A DNA stretch of 64,000 nt from Branchipolynoe longqiensis (Eukaryota; Annelida; Polychaeta; Phyllodocida; Polynoidae): positions 121,248,593-121,312,592 of the forward strand of contig CM059187.1 in assembly GCA_030323885.1 (NCBI GenBank), read 5' to 3'. Position numbers and translations under genes: made by a program. The notes beneath the pieces were generated by a model. That model had not been told where the DNA came from. It saw nothing but the letters and a program-made list of their open reading frames with translations, and did no database searches. Shown here one piece after another: positions 20,626-30,589 of the stretch; the stretch's first letter is position 1, and each line of letters begins with the position of its first letter.

Positions 20626-22021
20626 TTAGCATAAGAAACTCACGTGCAGTGGATGTACGCGAGTTGTTCAGCGGTATTTTTCAACAGATTTCTCCACAAA
20701 TAACTGGAATTGGGCGATTATTTTCCACCGTTCCTTTATTAAGGACATTACCGTCTTTTGTGCGAGTTTCAGCCAGGTGGCGACTGTATTTACAGAATTA
20801 TTAGCGTTTAACCATTGGGAAAGTCTGACACGCTACTTTTTGAGTTGCCATGTTTTGTTTCGTTTCCGGGCTGACCCGGAGTTCGCTTGTCACGGTATAT
20901 ATTTATTTATCGCAACAACAAAAAAAAACAAGAATACTGGAGGATAGGAATTCTTGTTGTCGTTTTTAAGTTAAAAACGAGCTAACTAGCGTTAATCTTT
21001 CGTTCAGACATCGTTTATTATTATTTTTGCCGGGTTTCGTTTTCGAGTCGCTTTAATGCCTCCATTATCGCTCGATTACTTTTGCTTAACTTTTTCGTCG
21101 TTCGGTAGGAAGGACGGCAATTTAATCGGAGGATACAAAGTCTTGTTGACTTTCGAGTTAAAAACGAGTGAAATAGTGTTAAACTTTCGTTGAAAACTCC
21201 GATCATTGATATCGTGCTTAGTTTCGCTTCGTTTAGTGACTCCATTGTCGCTCGCCGATGGATTTATTTATTTATTTTATTAAGAAGACTTAATAAGTTA
21301 ACGCATGGTAGTGTCGTTTCGAATTAAACGATTATTTTGAATAATGTCCAAAGTAACTTAGTTATTGCTTTGATGATGTCCCGTCTGTCACAAGCCTGGA
21401 GTATAGAATGGATTTCACTGTAAGTAATAATACAAACTGTTGAAGCATATCTATGATGCAAATTTGCATCTGTTTGGGAAGTTCAGAACTTCGTAAGTCT
21501 GTCTGAGATAGGTATGTTTAACAGATGGATAAAATGATGGTGACAGGCCAAGAGCCTTGGTATACAAAACGAAACCGATTCTGATTGGTTGTTGGCACCC
21601 GTGGAATGCGGGTAGAGATGAAAGCAAAAGCTGCAGGCGGAAGCCGCATCTCATGTGGATTTTCTCTCGGACTTTCATAAAGAGTCACGTTGGGGATTAT
21701 CCTGGGTTTCTTTTATAGACTCCCCACAATACATTTTTTAGGCGTTCCTCCGAGTTTTATAGCATTTTCTCCAACTTGCTGGCGCAGAAGCCGCAGGAGG
21801 AAGAAGTGTATGAAACAGAGAGGTGGGCAGGCCGATACACTGGTCCTGACCCCGCGTTTGGTTTCGGTCTTCGTACAGACAACCTTCGCCAATACATTAG
21901 CTTATCACGCCTGTGTTTAAATACGTTCTTTAACACCACTAGACGCACAGATGTTGGTTTGATAACCTCCTGTGACGTTTAGTCAAATTCCAGTACGGTT
22001 CACAGTCTTTGATTGTGACAG
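20626..22021 (+). other. DIRS copy B leader region
   Basis: Non-coding 5' region of the element. Two related segments (20945-21060 and 21130-21250), both containing TTAAAAACGAG, AACTTTCGTT-like and GTTTCG..TCG..T, form a ~185-bp imperfect direct repeat. Short frames here look spurious. Confidence 0.5.
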
Positions 22022-22228
22022 ATGCCGATGGCTCCGAAGCGGAGTAAGGCAGGGGCGTCAGCTGCTGCGGCTCGCCCGGAAGAGGACTGTCACTCCTCTC
22101 CGGGGTTAACGGCTGTTCCGTCGCCTCAGCCCGAGGCCATAATCCCGTCCGACCCGGCAGGGGAGACCGACCATGAGGTATGGTTGCTTCGGGTCTGGGA
22201 AGCCATGGAAGTGTGCGATGTGGGCTGA
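22022..22228 (+). pseudogene. DIRS copy B gag-like N-terminal remnant
   Basis: ATG-started 68-codon frame beginning MPMAPKRSKAGASAAAARPE, basic then acidic/Pro-rich, at the place ORF1 should start. It runs into the ~60-bp repeat region and stops, so ORF1 is disrupted. Identification is positional. Confidence 0.45.
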
Positions 22229-23165
22229 AGCCTCATCGCGGTAGCCCGCCTGTCACCAAGGGGGTAGGACCGATGGTTAAATCCACGTTACGTGGTAGCC
22301 CGTTAAAACGAAGAGAGATGTTGGCTGATGCCGCATCCCGTTTAGGCCACCCATTAGACAACGGAGAGCGAGGTTGGCTAAAGCCACATCCAGTTTAGGC
22401 CAAATGTTACCACAAGGGCGATGTTGGCTGAAGACCGTTACTACACGGAGGCGATGTTGGCTGAAGCCACATCATATATTGTCACCCATTCGCGAATGAA
22501 GGGAGATGATGGCTGAAGCCACATAATGTTAAGCCGCCCGTTGCCAAGCGCAGAGACATGTTGGGTGAAGACACATTACGTTGTGACGCTCGTTGGCAAA
22601 TGGAGAGCGTGGTGGTTTAAAGCCACATTACGTTTAACCCGCCCGTATCCGAACGGAGACCGAGGTTGGCTGAAGCCACATCAGGTATATATATTATTTC
22701 CTCGGTTACTTAATATAAATACTGGTCTCTACACATCATTTGTTTTTGGCTTACATACCGTTACCCTACGATTTTACATTGGGCTACACGCCTGTGTGGT
22801 AACTGTGGGAACGGTGGGAATACGTTCTCCAACACCAGTTTTACCGCCCGGGACCGCCCGGAGAGCGAGGTTGCCAGAGGCCACTTCACATTAAGCCGAA
22901 TTTGCCTAACAGCGAGCGGTGATGGCTGGGGCCATATTACTTTTTTAAAGCTAGTGGCAAAATAGAGAGCGATGTTGACTGAAGCCTCATCACAGTAACT
23001 CGCCCGGGATACCGCCCGGGCCAAACCGAAGAGAGAGATAGGCTGAAGCCTCTTTGCAGTAACCCGCCCGTGACTGAGCGGAGAGCGATTATGGTTATAA
23101 CCACATCATGGTTGGTACCCCGTTAGAAACGGAGACCGATGTTGGCTGAAGCCACATCCCGGTTT
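22215..23165 (+). repeat. ~60-bp degenerate repeats with GGCTGAAGCC hairpins in DIRS copy B
   Basis: About 14 units, each with GGCTGAAGCCACATC or a variant (for example 22222, 22320, 22457, 22665, 22975, 23037, 23145), often followed by GCCCGT and GGAGAGCGATG-like words. The core GGCTGAAGCC is a small self-complementary stem (GGCT/AGCC). They interrupt or replace ORF1. Confidence 0.75.
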
Positions 23166-23254
23166 TTGGGTACACTCCAACTTTCAGGAACACTGTGATT
23201 TTCATTGATCAGTACGGACCTGAGAGATACTTTGGCCTTTATTAGCCATGGGTA

Positions 23255-23330
23255 TATACTTTTATAAACGGTACCCGTCTGGATATGATTATAGGTTTTT
23301 TCCAGGAGGAAAAACAACAACAAACAAACA
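23255..23330 (+). mobile_element. SINE-A tail fragment inside DIRS copy B
   Basis: GGTACCCGTCTGGATATGATTATAGG...AAAAACAACAACAAACAAACA resembles the last ~70 bp of SINE-A, inserted after the element decayed or carried along with it. Confidence 0.5.
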
Positions 23331-23394
23331 TTGGGTGAAAACTCTAATTTTCATTGATCGTTACAGATCTTTGAGTTAAGGGTTTGTTGGATAC

Positions 23395-23587
23395 GACGGG
23401 CAGTAAGCCCGAAGATCCCATTTCAGATGATAACTACTCGTCACCAGAGGTGATGGCTTAAGCCTCCCTGGCACACTCGAGGTTACGGGAGGGAAGCAGG
23501 CCAGACGCCAGCTATCCATTGATAGAGAAGCGGCTCAGGAAGCTGGAGCAAATGCTCTCAGCTAAATCTAAAAAAGGGAACAAGTAG
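23395..23587 (+). pseudogene. DIRS copy B ORF1 middle/C-terminal remnant
   Basis: Near-open frame ending in a Lys-rich, coiled-coil-like segment (PLIEKRLRKLEQMLSAKSKK) before TAG 23585-23587, with one internal stop in GTGATGGCTTAAGCC. Its basic heptad-like end could be a gag oligomerisation segment; not otherwise recognisable. Confidence 0.4.
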
Positions 23588-23651
23588 AGGTTGCACAGCA
23601 AACTCACATGGCCACGGAAACAGGGTTTTCCAAAAGGTAAAAATAAATGTA

Positions 23652-24550
23652 ATGTTCCCATACATAGAGGAGTCATTTATTATGGCTCAGTCACAGTTCA
23701 GCTGCTCACAGGCAGTTACCATCCAATTTATCAAACAGACCAAAAATCTGGTAAGGTTTATTTGGAATGAGAAACTATATGAATTTACGTGTTTACCAAC
23801 TGGTTTAGCTCGTGATTCTCGCTTATTTACTAAGCTCTGTAAACAAAAATTGTTCACTCATAGAGCGGGAAGGACATTTTCTTTTCCCGTATATTGATGA
23901 TTAATTGGTTTGGATGCGCAGTTAAAAGTAAATGATTAATGTACAACATTTAGAAAATTAAGTTGGAAATCACTAAGAATTTAGCATAAGACAGAACTAA
24001 AGGGTTTTTGAAGGCCGATGTCTTCAGGAAGAAGTTTAGATCATATTAATGGTCTAGACTTGATAATAGTGTATTTAGGTTATGTACTTTAGTCTGCATG
24101 CACAGAGGCTATGTCAGAATATTGACAGATAGTACTACAGCAATGGCTTCCATTCGCAACATGGGAGGGACAATGTCCGACCCATATAATTAAACAACAA
24201 AATTAATTTGGAATTGAGAAAGCCACATATAAATTGGTTGCCATCCTGAAATAATAACATGTTAGAGACTTGGTCTCATGGCATCCAGAGCCTACCTTTT
24301 GGAAAGTCGAAACTTTTTCTCTTTAATTGGGGAAAAGACAATTTATTACATTCAGCCTAGTTGGCAGAGTAGCAAGGAGGGCTTTGATAGTCCCCAATTG
24401 CGACAAGCAGCCATGCTTGGAAGTTTTAGCCTTAGGGGACACAAACTATATATTTTTCCTACACAAAGGGGGAAAAATTTGAGCATTGATTTATTGCGGA
24501 GAGGTGTTCACAACACCCCTTCTGGCATTCCTTTTCGGAACACATGTTTA
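23652..24550 (+). pseudogene. DIRS copy B RT/RNase H remnant, rearranged
   Basis: Pieces match copy A across several frames: RFIWNEKLYEFTCLPTGLA and RLFTKL (RT), then TTTCCCGTATATTGATGAT (FPYIDD, 23882-23900, shifted frame), ILTDSTTAMASIRNMGG (RNase H, ~24118-24165), and a methyltransferase-like tail. A second, mutated FPYIEESFIMA segment lies upstream at 23652-23690, before the RFIW segment, the reverse of copy A's order. Not functional. Confidence 0.8.
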
Positions 24551-24559
24551 TGACAGTTT

Positions 24560-25421
24560 TAATTACATAACGTTACTCAGCTGATATTAACTTTGCATGC
24601 CTGGAGGAAAGAACAGTTTAGTTATATTCAAATTATTTGAAAAACTGGGGTTACCATAGTTTATTTATGAAGAAAAACCTATGAGGCCTACAATGGCACA
24701 TCTTGTTAGATTTTCTAAGGATGCTTGATACAGCTTTAGGTTGGAACCGAGTACCGGTGCAAGATGCGGTTTTCGGTTATACCTCCACGAGGAGATGGAC
24801 AGATAGTTGGTAAACACCAACTTATTCACTGGTTGTGACATCAGTTTACAAAAGGAATTCCCAAAAACTAAAATATAACAGGGTTTGGGTTGTGTTAATG
24901 GTATTCAAATTATTTAGGGAATAGTCTGGTAATATTCTTTTGGATATAACACAGCTAGTTTTTAAGCTAGCAGAATCATACTGTTAGTTACTGGACACAG
25001 GGGACAAACTTTGATAGCATTGTCCCTGAATGATTTAAGAATAGATCGCAAGAAAGCGACGTTTGATTTATAAAAACTTATGTTTAAAATCAAACCGCAC
25101 AGGGGATCAATTATCCACAGTGTGTTGTAAACAGTTCCTGCATGACCGACAACTTTGTCGGTTGTCTGCCATAAGGGTATATATTTATTCAAGACACCTG
25201 TTAGTGTAGTTTGCTAAACTACACAAGGCAGGAGTCAAACGGAATGATATACGTCCCATTCAAAGAGAGGCGCCATGGTCTCGAAAGCACGATTGCTAGG
25301 GATTTCCATAAAACGAATCATAGCACATGCAGGCTGGAAGACCACTAGATCGTTTGCAAAACATTACAACAAACGACTAGAAAAGTCAAGCGGAATCGCA
25401 CAGCGATTGCTCAAAGACTAA
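24560..25421 (+). pseudogene. DIRS copy B tyrosine recombinase remnant
   Basis: Broken by stops and frameshifts, but key blocks persist: TGHRGQTLIALSLNDL (Arg box, ~24989), RGAMVSKARLLGIS (~25268), and HAGWKTTRSFAKHYNKRLEK (~25327-25386) with the nucleophile Tyr codon. The HxxR histidine region is damaged (CATTCAAAGAGAGGC). It ends at TAA 25419-25421. Confidence 0.85.
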
Positions 25422-25567
25422 AATACATAGGTGAGAAACAGGGGAAAAATTGTTTTCACTCCCATTGACACTGTATAAGAAGAACATAAAATGTTAGTTA
25501 TAAAATGTCACAGAGGTAACAAAGGTAATTAATAATACAATAAACAGGATAAAAATGATATTACGTA

Positions 25568-25932
25568 AAGTTCTCCCTAACCTGCGGCTAGCCTGAGGCT
25601 GTATACCGAGGTAAAATAGATTAGTTAGACAAATCTTACCTGGGTATAGATGATGGATAACTGTTGTTTTCCCGAGGTATAAGCCTCGGATAGACGTGGG
25701 CGAGGGCCCACCCACCACACCCTACCACGTCTATTCCGTTTGCTTGTACCAAGAAAACATTACAGTTCCATCATTATTATTATAGATCATATTTTATCCT
25801 GAATAAGTAGGTAAAGATTGCTGGGCCCAGATGTGCTTCCTTCTCCCTCACCCACATCTATCCGAGGCTTATACCTCGGGAAAACAACAGTTATCCATCA
25901 TCTATACCCAGGTAAGATTCGTCTAGCTAATC

Positions 25933-25933
<1 letters not shown>
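25568..25933. repeat. DIRS copy B internal complementary region and right terminal repeat
   Basis: Inverted arms ~25619-25704 and ~25848-25933 (CCGAGGTATAAGCCTCGG and complement), nearly identical to each other. 25568-25617 and 25810-25850 complement the left terminal repeat. Confidence 0.85.
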
Positions 25934-25967
<34 letters not shown>

Positions 25968-25995
25968 TATATTATATATATATATATAAAAATTA
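25934..25995. repeat. (TA)n tract at DIRS copy B right end
   Basis: TATATA directly after the terminal repeat, matching the tract before the left end. Confidence 0.9.
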
Positions 25996-26185
25996 TATAT
26001 ATGACCATTAATTAACTCGTAAGATCATTAAAGAACATGAGGTAATTAACTTGTAGTTCCCCCCCCCCCCACTATTTGTGCCCAAAAAGAGGGGGAAAAG
26101 AAGCATCCATACACTAAATATCACGAGGATTTTGTCCATATATCAGGTGATGGGTGATTGAAGGTAAGATGTCAGATTATAGTAG

Positions 26186-26219
26186 CTATTGCGGGGGGGG
26201 GGGGGGGGGGGGGGGGGGT
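26186..26219. repeat. Poly-G run, ~28 bases
   Basis: Uninterrupted G. A C-run lies at 26060-26071. The rest of 26000-26795 is AT-rich without a supported gene. Confidence 0.9.
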
Positions 26220-26795
26220 GATCTTATACTGTATTTTCCCTCTCGGAGTCAGCACAATTTTTTTTAAATAGATTGATAAAGCAAATAGTGGAAATCTGTT
26301 CTATAGATGTTTATGAATTGGTTATAGGTCAAATGTCATGAACAGTCATTAAAATATAGTTGCCTGACAATTTGAAATCATATGTTTCAATTTCAATAAC
26401 CATGCTGTAAACATCATTCTGCGTTTTGTTCTACCATCAAAGGTGAGGCTTAATAATTATCTTTTGTGTGAGCCGTTTTTGCTGAATTTTCGATGATTCA
26501 TTAACTTTTGGATGGTTAGTAGATGTAGATGATTCCAGCATTCTCGCAGGGTTGCAGCATACGCAATTTCATAAGGATGGCCGTTGTATTTGCATATTAG
26601 GTCCATAAACAGAGCTGGCGTGTGTTAGGAAAAAATCCTTGAAAAGTCATGAAAAGCAACTTGTGAAGAGTTTGAACTATAATTATTGAGTATACATTAA
26701 ATAGATATATTTCTGTATTTGGTCATTAAAAACAGCTGTCTCAAATGCTGAAAAGTCCTGGAAAAGTCCTGGGGAAAAAACCCTTATAAAGAGTG

Positions 26796-27113
26796 GGAAC
26801 CATTTGTTTGTTTGTTTATTGTTTTAGGTCCTAGCAATATCTAAGGTCATATCAGGACGGGTACAGACTTGTGACAGTGCGCACTCATGGTGACTTTATA
26901 GTGCTGCCCCACTGGGAAATTAGGCTGCTGGCACCATGACCTGATATCCCTCTCAGTCACATTATCCTGACACTGAGCTAACCAGTCCTTGCCCTATCCT
27001 ATTAATGCCGAGTGCCAAGTTAGGAAGCGACAACTATCAATTTTAAAATCATTGGTTTGACTCGACCTTCCGCACGCGAGGCCCGCGCTCTACCGATTAG
27101 GCTACTGCACCCG
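26796..27113 (-). mobile_element. SINE-A, full length (minus)
   Basis: Starts with the tail (TTGTTTGTTTATTGTTTTAG) and ends at the inverted head near CCGGTTGAG. It faces the plus-strand copy at 27178 head to head, 64 bp apart. Confidence 0.88.
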
Positions 27114-27177
27114 GTTGAGTGGGAACCATGTTGTTGAGTATAGACTAAAAATGTATGGCGATAACGTACATAGTTGA

Positions 27178-27490
27178 CCGGGCATGGTGGCCTAATCGGG
27201 AGAGCGCGAGCCTCGCGTGTGGAAGGACAGGAGTTCGGTTCCCGGTCGAAAATTGCTACTTGGCGCTTCCTAGCCTGGCGCTCGGAATTAATAAGATAGG
27301 TCAAGGACTGGTTACCTCAGTGTCAGGATAATGTGACTGAGTGGGTTATCGGGTCATGGTGCTGGCAGCCTGGTCTCCCAGTGGGGCAGTACTATTAAGT
27401 CGTCATGAGTTCACACTGCCACAAGTCGGTACCCCTTCAGATATGACCTTAGATGTTGCCAGGACGTAAAACTCTAACAACCAACCAACC
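27178..27490 (+). mobile_element. SINE-A, full length (plus)
   Basis: Head GGTGGCCTAATCGGGAGAGCG and GAGTTCGGTTCCCGG, tail GACCTTAGATGTTGCCAGG then CAACAACCAACCAACC. Confidence 0.88.
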
Positions 27491-27759
27491 TACTTAGTTG
27501 AATCCATCTTGGTCATAAAGTAAATATCGCAGGTGAGCCGGTAGCCTGGCTGGCAGTAACCGCCATAATCGGTAGGTGTCTGGCGGGCATTTGAGACATC
27601 CCTCAGATTGGATCCGCATGTTACAGATGCACAGGGGTCGGGGTTGCTGGGTCAGCCTGTGAACCCGCCCTCGTCACGCCCACCAGCTTACCGCCACTAC
27701 AAGACCAGCAGGTCGATGCGGGGCAGGTGCCCTCCTCATGTCCTCCACAATATACATTC

Positions 27760-28062
27760 AGCTTCCCCTGCAGAAGGTCGGGAGTTTGATTCCAAGCCGA
27801 GTCAAAGCAGTGACTTATTAAATTGATACTTGTCGCTACCTAGCCTGGCGCTCGGCATTAATAGGATAGGATGAGGACTGGTTAGCATAGTATCAGGATA
27901 ATGTGACTTTGTGGGATATCAGGTAATGGTGTTTGCAGCCTGGTTTCCCAGTGGAGCAGTATTGTAAAGTCACCATGAGTGCGTACTGTCACAGGTCAGT
28001 ACCCATTCTGATATGACCTTAGATGTTGCTAGGACATAAAGCAACAGACATAAAGCAACAGA
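27760..28062 (+). mobile_element. SINE-A, 5'-truncated (plus)
   Basis: Begins at GCAGAAGGTCGGGAG and continues through the complete body and tail, ending AAACAAACAGACA. Confidence 0.85.
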
Positions 28063-28125
28063 CAAACAAACAGACATTCGAACCAGGCCATGTGCTAACC
28101 CAACACTACGTGGATACTGCCCATA

Positions 28126-28190
28126 GTTTGAGAGATACTACTAAAGTACTATGGTATCTTAAGATACTGCTACGGTATCATCTCTCAAAC
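28126..28190. repeat. 65-bp quasi-palindrome
   Basis: GTTTGAGAGATAC at the left and GTATCATCTCTCAAAC at the right, with a perfect GTATCTTAAGATAC centre (28154-28167). Confidence 0.75.
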
Positions 28191-28225
28191 AGCCCCGTCG
28201 ATTCAAAACCCCAGCTGAGTTAAAC
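28191..28225 (+). mobile_element. SINE-A piece, left of TIR element 2
   Basis: GTCGATTCAAAACCCCAGCTGAGTTAAAC: box B to the GAGTCAAACC site. It continues at 29055 after the insertion. Confidence 0.7.
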
Positions 28226-29054
28226 CAGAGAGCGTGTATACAGATGAGAGGGACAACTCCCATACTACACCATGTAACAGATGCCGACTGTGGCGCTCCA
28301 AGTGGTGGTTGTTGAACAGTATATGACACAGCTGTCAAACTCAAGGCATTGTCAATGGTCGTGTGCAATCTTCCTACAGAAAACGTTAAATATCTCTAAA
28401 ACTACAACACCTAGAAACAAACTGATTGGAATACACATAGGAAACATGTTTACCAACAAGATTATATTAAAGAGATATGGTTAGGGTTCTGGATTTCTAT
28501 TAATTTGGAATAAAACTGACGTTTTTCACTACGCGTACGGCAAACTCAAGGCATTGTCAATGGCGGTGAGCAATCTTCCTACAGAAAACGTTAAATATCT
28601 CTAAAACTACAACACCTAGAAACAAACTGATTGGAATACACATAGGAAACATGTTTACCAACAAGATTATATTAAATTGATATGGTTAGGGTTCTGGATT
28701 TCTATTAATTTGGAATAAAACTGACGTTTTTCACTACGCGTACGGCAAACTCAAGGCATTGTCAATGGTCGTGTGCAATCTTCCTACAGAAAAAGTGAAA
28801 TATCTCTAAAACTACACCAAATAGAAACAAGCCGCTTAGTACACATATAGAAAACATGTTTACCAAAAGGATTATATTAAATCGATAAGGTTAGGCTTCT
28901 GCATTTCTATTAATTTTGAATAAAAACAAATGTTTTGCACTACACGTATGGCAAACTCAAAGGTTGTTCAACACTAACCGCCAGGAACGCCACTGTAGCC
29001 TGTGTTACCGATATTCGCGGGAGTTGTCTCTCTCATCTGTATACACGCTCTCTG
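28226..29054. mobile_element. TIR element 2 carrying three 205-bp tandem units
   Basis: 829 bp. Inverted ends of ~100 bp (CAGAGAGCGTGTATACAGATG at 28226; complement ending 29054), with target duplication GTTAAAC (28219-28225 and 29055-29061; 8 bp if one more C is counted). The CAGAG start and 7-8-bp duplication suggest hAT. Interior: units starting at 28340, 28545 and 28750, ending ~28956, period 205-206 bp. No coding frame. Confidence 0.85.
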
Positions 29055-29322
29055 GTTAAACCAAAGGATTTACAAAGTTGATACTCCTCGCTCCGTTGCC
29101 TGGTGCTCAGCATCACTAGGTGAGGGTTTCCGCTGGTTGGTTTAATGTCAGGATAATGTGACTGAGTGAGATATCGAGTCATGGTGTGAGTAGCGTGATA
29201 TCGCAGCAGGGCAGCACTATAACATTGCCATGAGTGTGCACTGTCACGGTTGGTACCTGGACTGATGTGACTTTAGGTGTTTGTAGGACCTAAAACCCCA
29301 ACACTCAACTAACAACTGTTGG
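29055..29322 (+). mobile_element. SINE-A piece, right of TIR element 2
   Basis: GGTTAAACCAAAGGATTTACAAAG through CTTTAGGTGTTTGTAGGAC, the rest of the interrupted SINE. Confidence 0.8.
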
Positions 29323-29329
29323 TCAGGCC

Positions 29330-29715
29330 AACTACTAAGCCAGCCAACTGCTAAGCCAGCCAAATACTAAGCCAGCCAAATACTAAGCCAGCCAAATACT
29401 AAGCTAGACATTCAGCCAGCCATTTAGCCAACCATTTAGCCAGACAAATACTAAGCCAGCCATTCAGCCAGCCATTTAGCCAACCATTTAGCCAGACAAA
29501 TACTAAGCCAGACATTCAGCCAGACATTTACCCAACCATTTAGCCAGACAAATACTAAGCCAGCCATTCAGCCAGCCATTTAGCCAACCATTTAGCCAGA
29601 CAAATACTAATCCAGCCATTCAGCCAGCCATTTAGCCAACCATTTAGCCAGACAAATACTAAGCCAACCATTCAGCCAGCCATTTAGTTCGCCATTCAGC
29701 CAGCCATTCAGCCAG
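29330..29715. repeat. AGCCAGCCATTT higher-order minisatellite
   Basis: 12-13-bp words (AGCCAGCCATTC, AGCCAACCATTT, AGCCAGACAAATACTA) arranged in a ~52-bp higher-order unit, about 7 copies. Confidence 0.88.
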
Positions 29716-29920
29716 CCTATTTGACTGCACTCAGTCACACCTGTACACATTCAGTCACACCTGCCTTTTCACACCACGTTGCCGCCCGCCTTCTCACACA
29801 TGCCGTCTGGTGGACGGGGTTAATAATGCTGTGAGTTTACTTAGCCCCCCACCACCACCCCCCTCCCCCAGGGCCCACTGACCTCTTGGCTGAACTTGTG
29901 TGGAGTCTGTGTCGAATACA
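29716..29920. other. Spacer between two minisatellites
   Basis: CACTCAGTCACACCTGTACACATTCAGTCACACCTG short duplication, then a C-rich stretch. No gene seen. Confidence 0.5.
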
Positions 29921-29924
29921 GGCT

Positions 29925-30580
29925 CTTCTGAGGTAGTGTCCGGGGTAAAGCTGCGACCTGGCGTGTGTATGTGTCCGGAAGTGGGGCGGTTGTCCAGAAA
30001 GGACTGAAGCTCTGACCCGGCGTATTTATATCATGAAGAGGGACGGAAGTGGGGTTATTGTCCAGGAAGGACTGAAGCTGCCACCCGGTGTGATTACATG
30101 CTTAGAAGTGGGGCGGTTTTCTAGAAAGGACTGAAGCTGCGACCCGGTGTGATAACATACCTAGAAGTGGGGCGGTTTAAAAAAAAAGAAAGGACTGAAG
30201 CTGCCACCCGGCGTGTTTACATGCCCGGAAGTGGGGTTATTGTTCAGGAAGGACTGAAGCTGCCACCCGGCGTGTTTACATGCCCAGAAGTGGGGTTATT
30301 GTCCAGGAAGGACTGAAGCTGCCACCCGGCGTGTTTACATGCCCGGAAGTGGGGTTATTGTCCAGGAAGGACTGAAGCTGCCACCCGGCGTGTTTACATG
30401 CCCGGAAGTGGGGTTATTGTCCAGGAAGGACTGAAGCTGCCACCCGGCGTATTTACATGTCCTGAAGTGGACTGATTGTCCAGGGAGGCCTGAAGCTGCG
30501 ACCCGGTGTGATTACATGTTTAGAAGTGGGGTGGTTTTCTAGAAAGGACTGAAGCTGCTTACATGTCCCGATTTGGGGCG
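29925..30580. repeat. 59-bp minisatellite, ~11 units
   Basis: Unit: GAAGTGGGGTTATTGTCCAG, GAAGGACTGAAGCTGCCACC, CGGCGTGTTTACATGCCCG. The central units (30215-30450) are almost identical; edges are diverged. Confidence 0.92.
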
Positions 30581-30589
30581 GATGTACCT

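Larger units (their letters stand above)
20557..25933 (+). mobile_element. DIRS retrotransposon copy B, full length but decayed
   Basis: Same family as copy A. It has a left terminal repeat, remnants of gag-like, RT/RNase H and recombinase genes in order, then the internal complementary region and right terminal repeat. It is bordered by TA tracts at both ends (20541-20558 and 25934-25990). Frameshifts and stops throughout make it a pseudo-element. It shows the left half of the family that copy A lacks in this window. Confidence 0.9.

Noticed and set aside
28480..28490. Telomeric repeat (GGTTAGGGTT)
   Set aside because: Occurs once per 205-bp unit and is not tandem.
29330..30580. CRISPR-like array
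   Set aside because: Units are directly tandem without unique spacers, and the DNA is eukaryotic; these are minisatellites.
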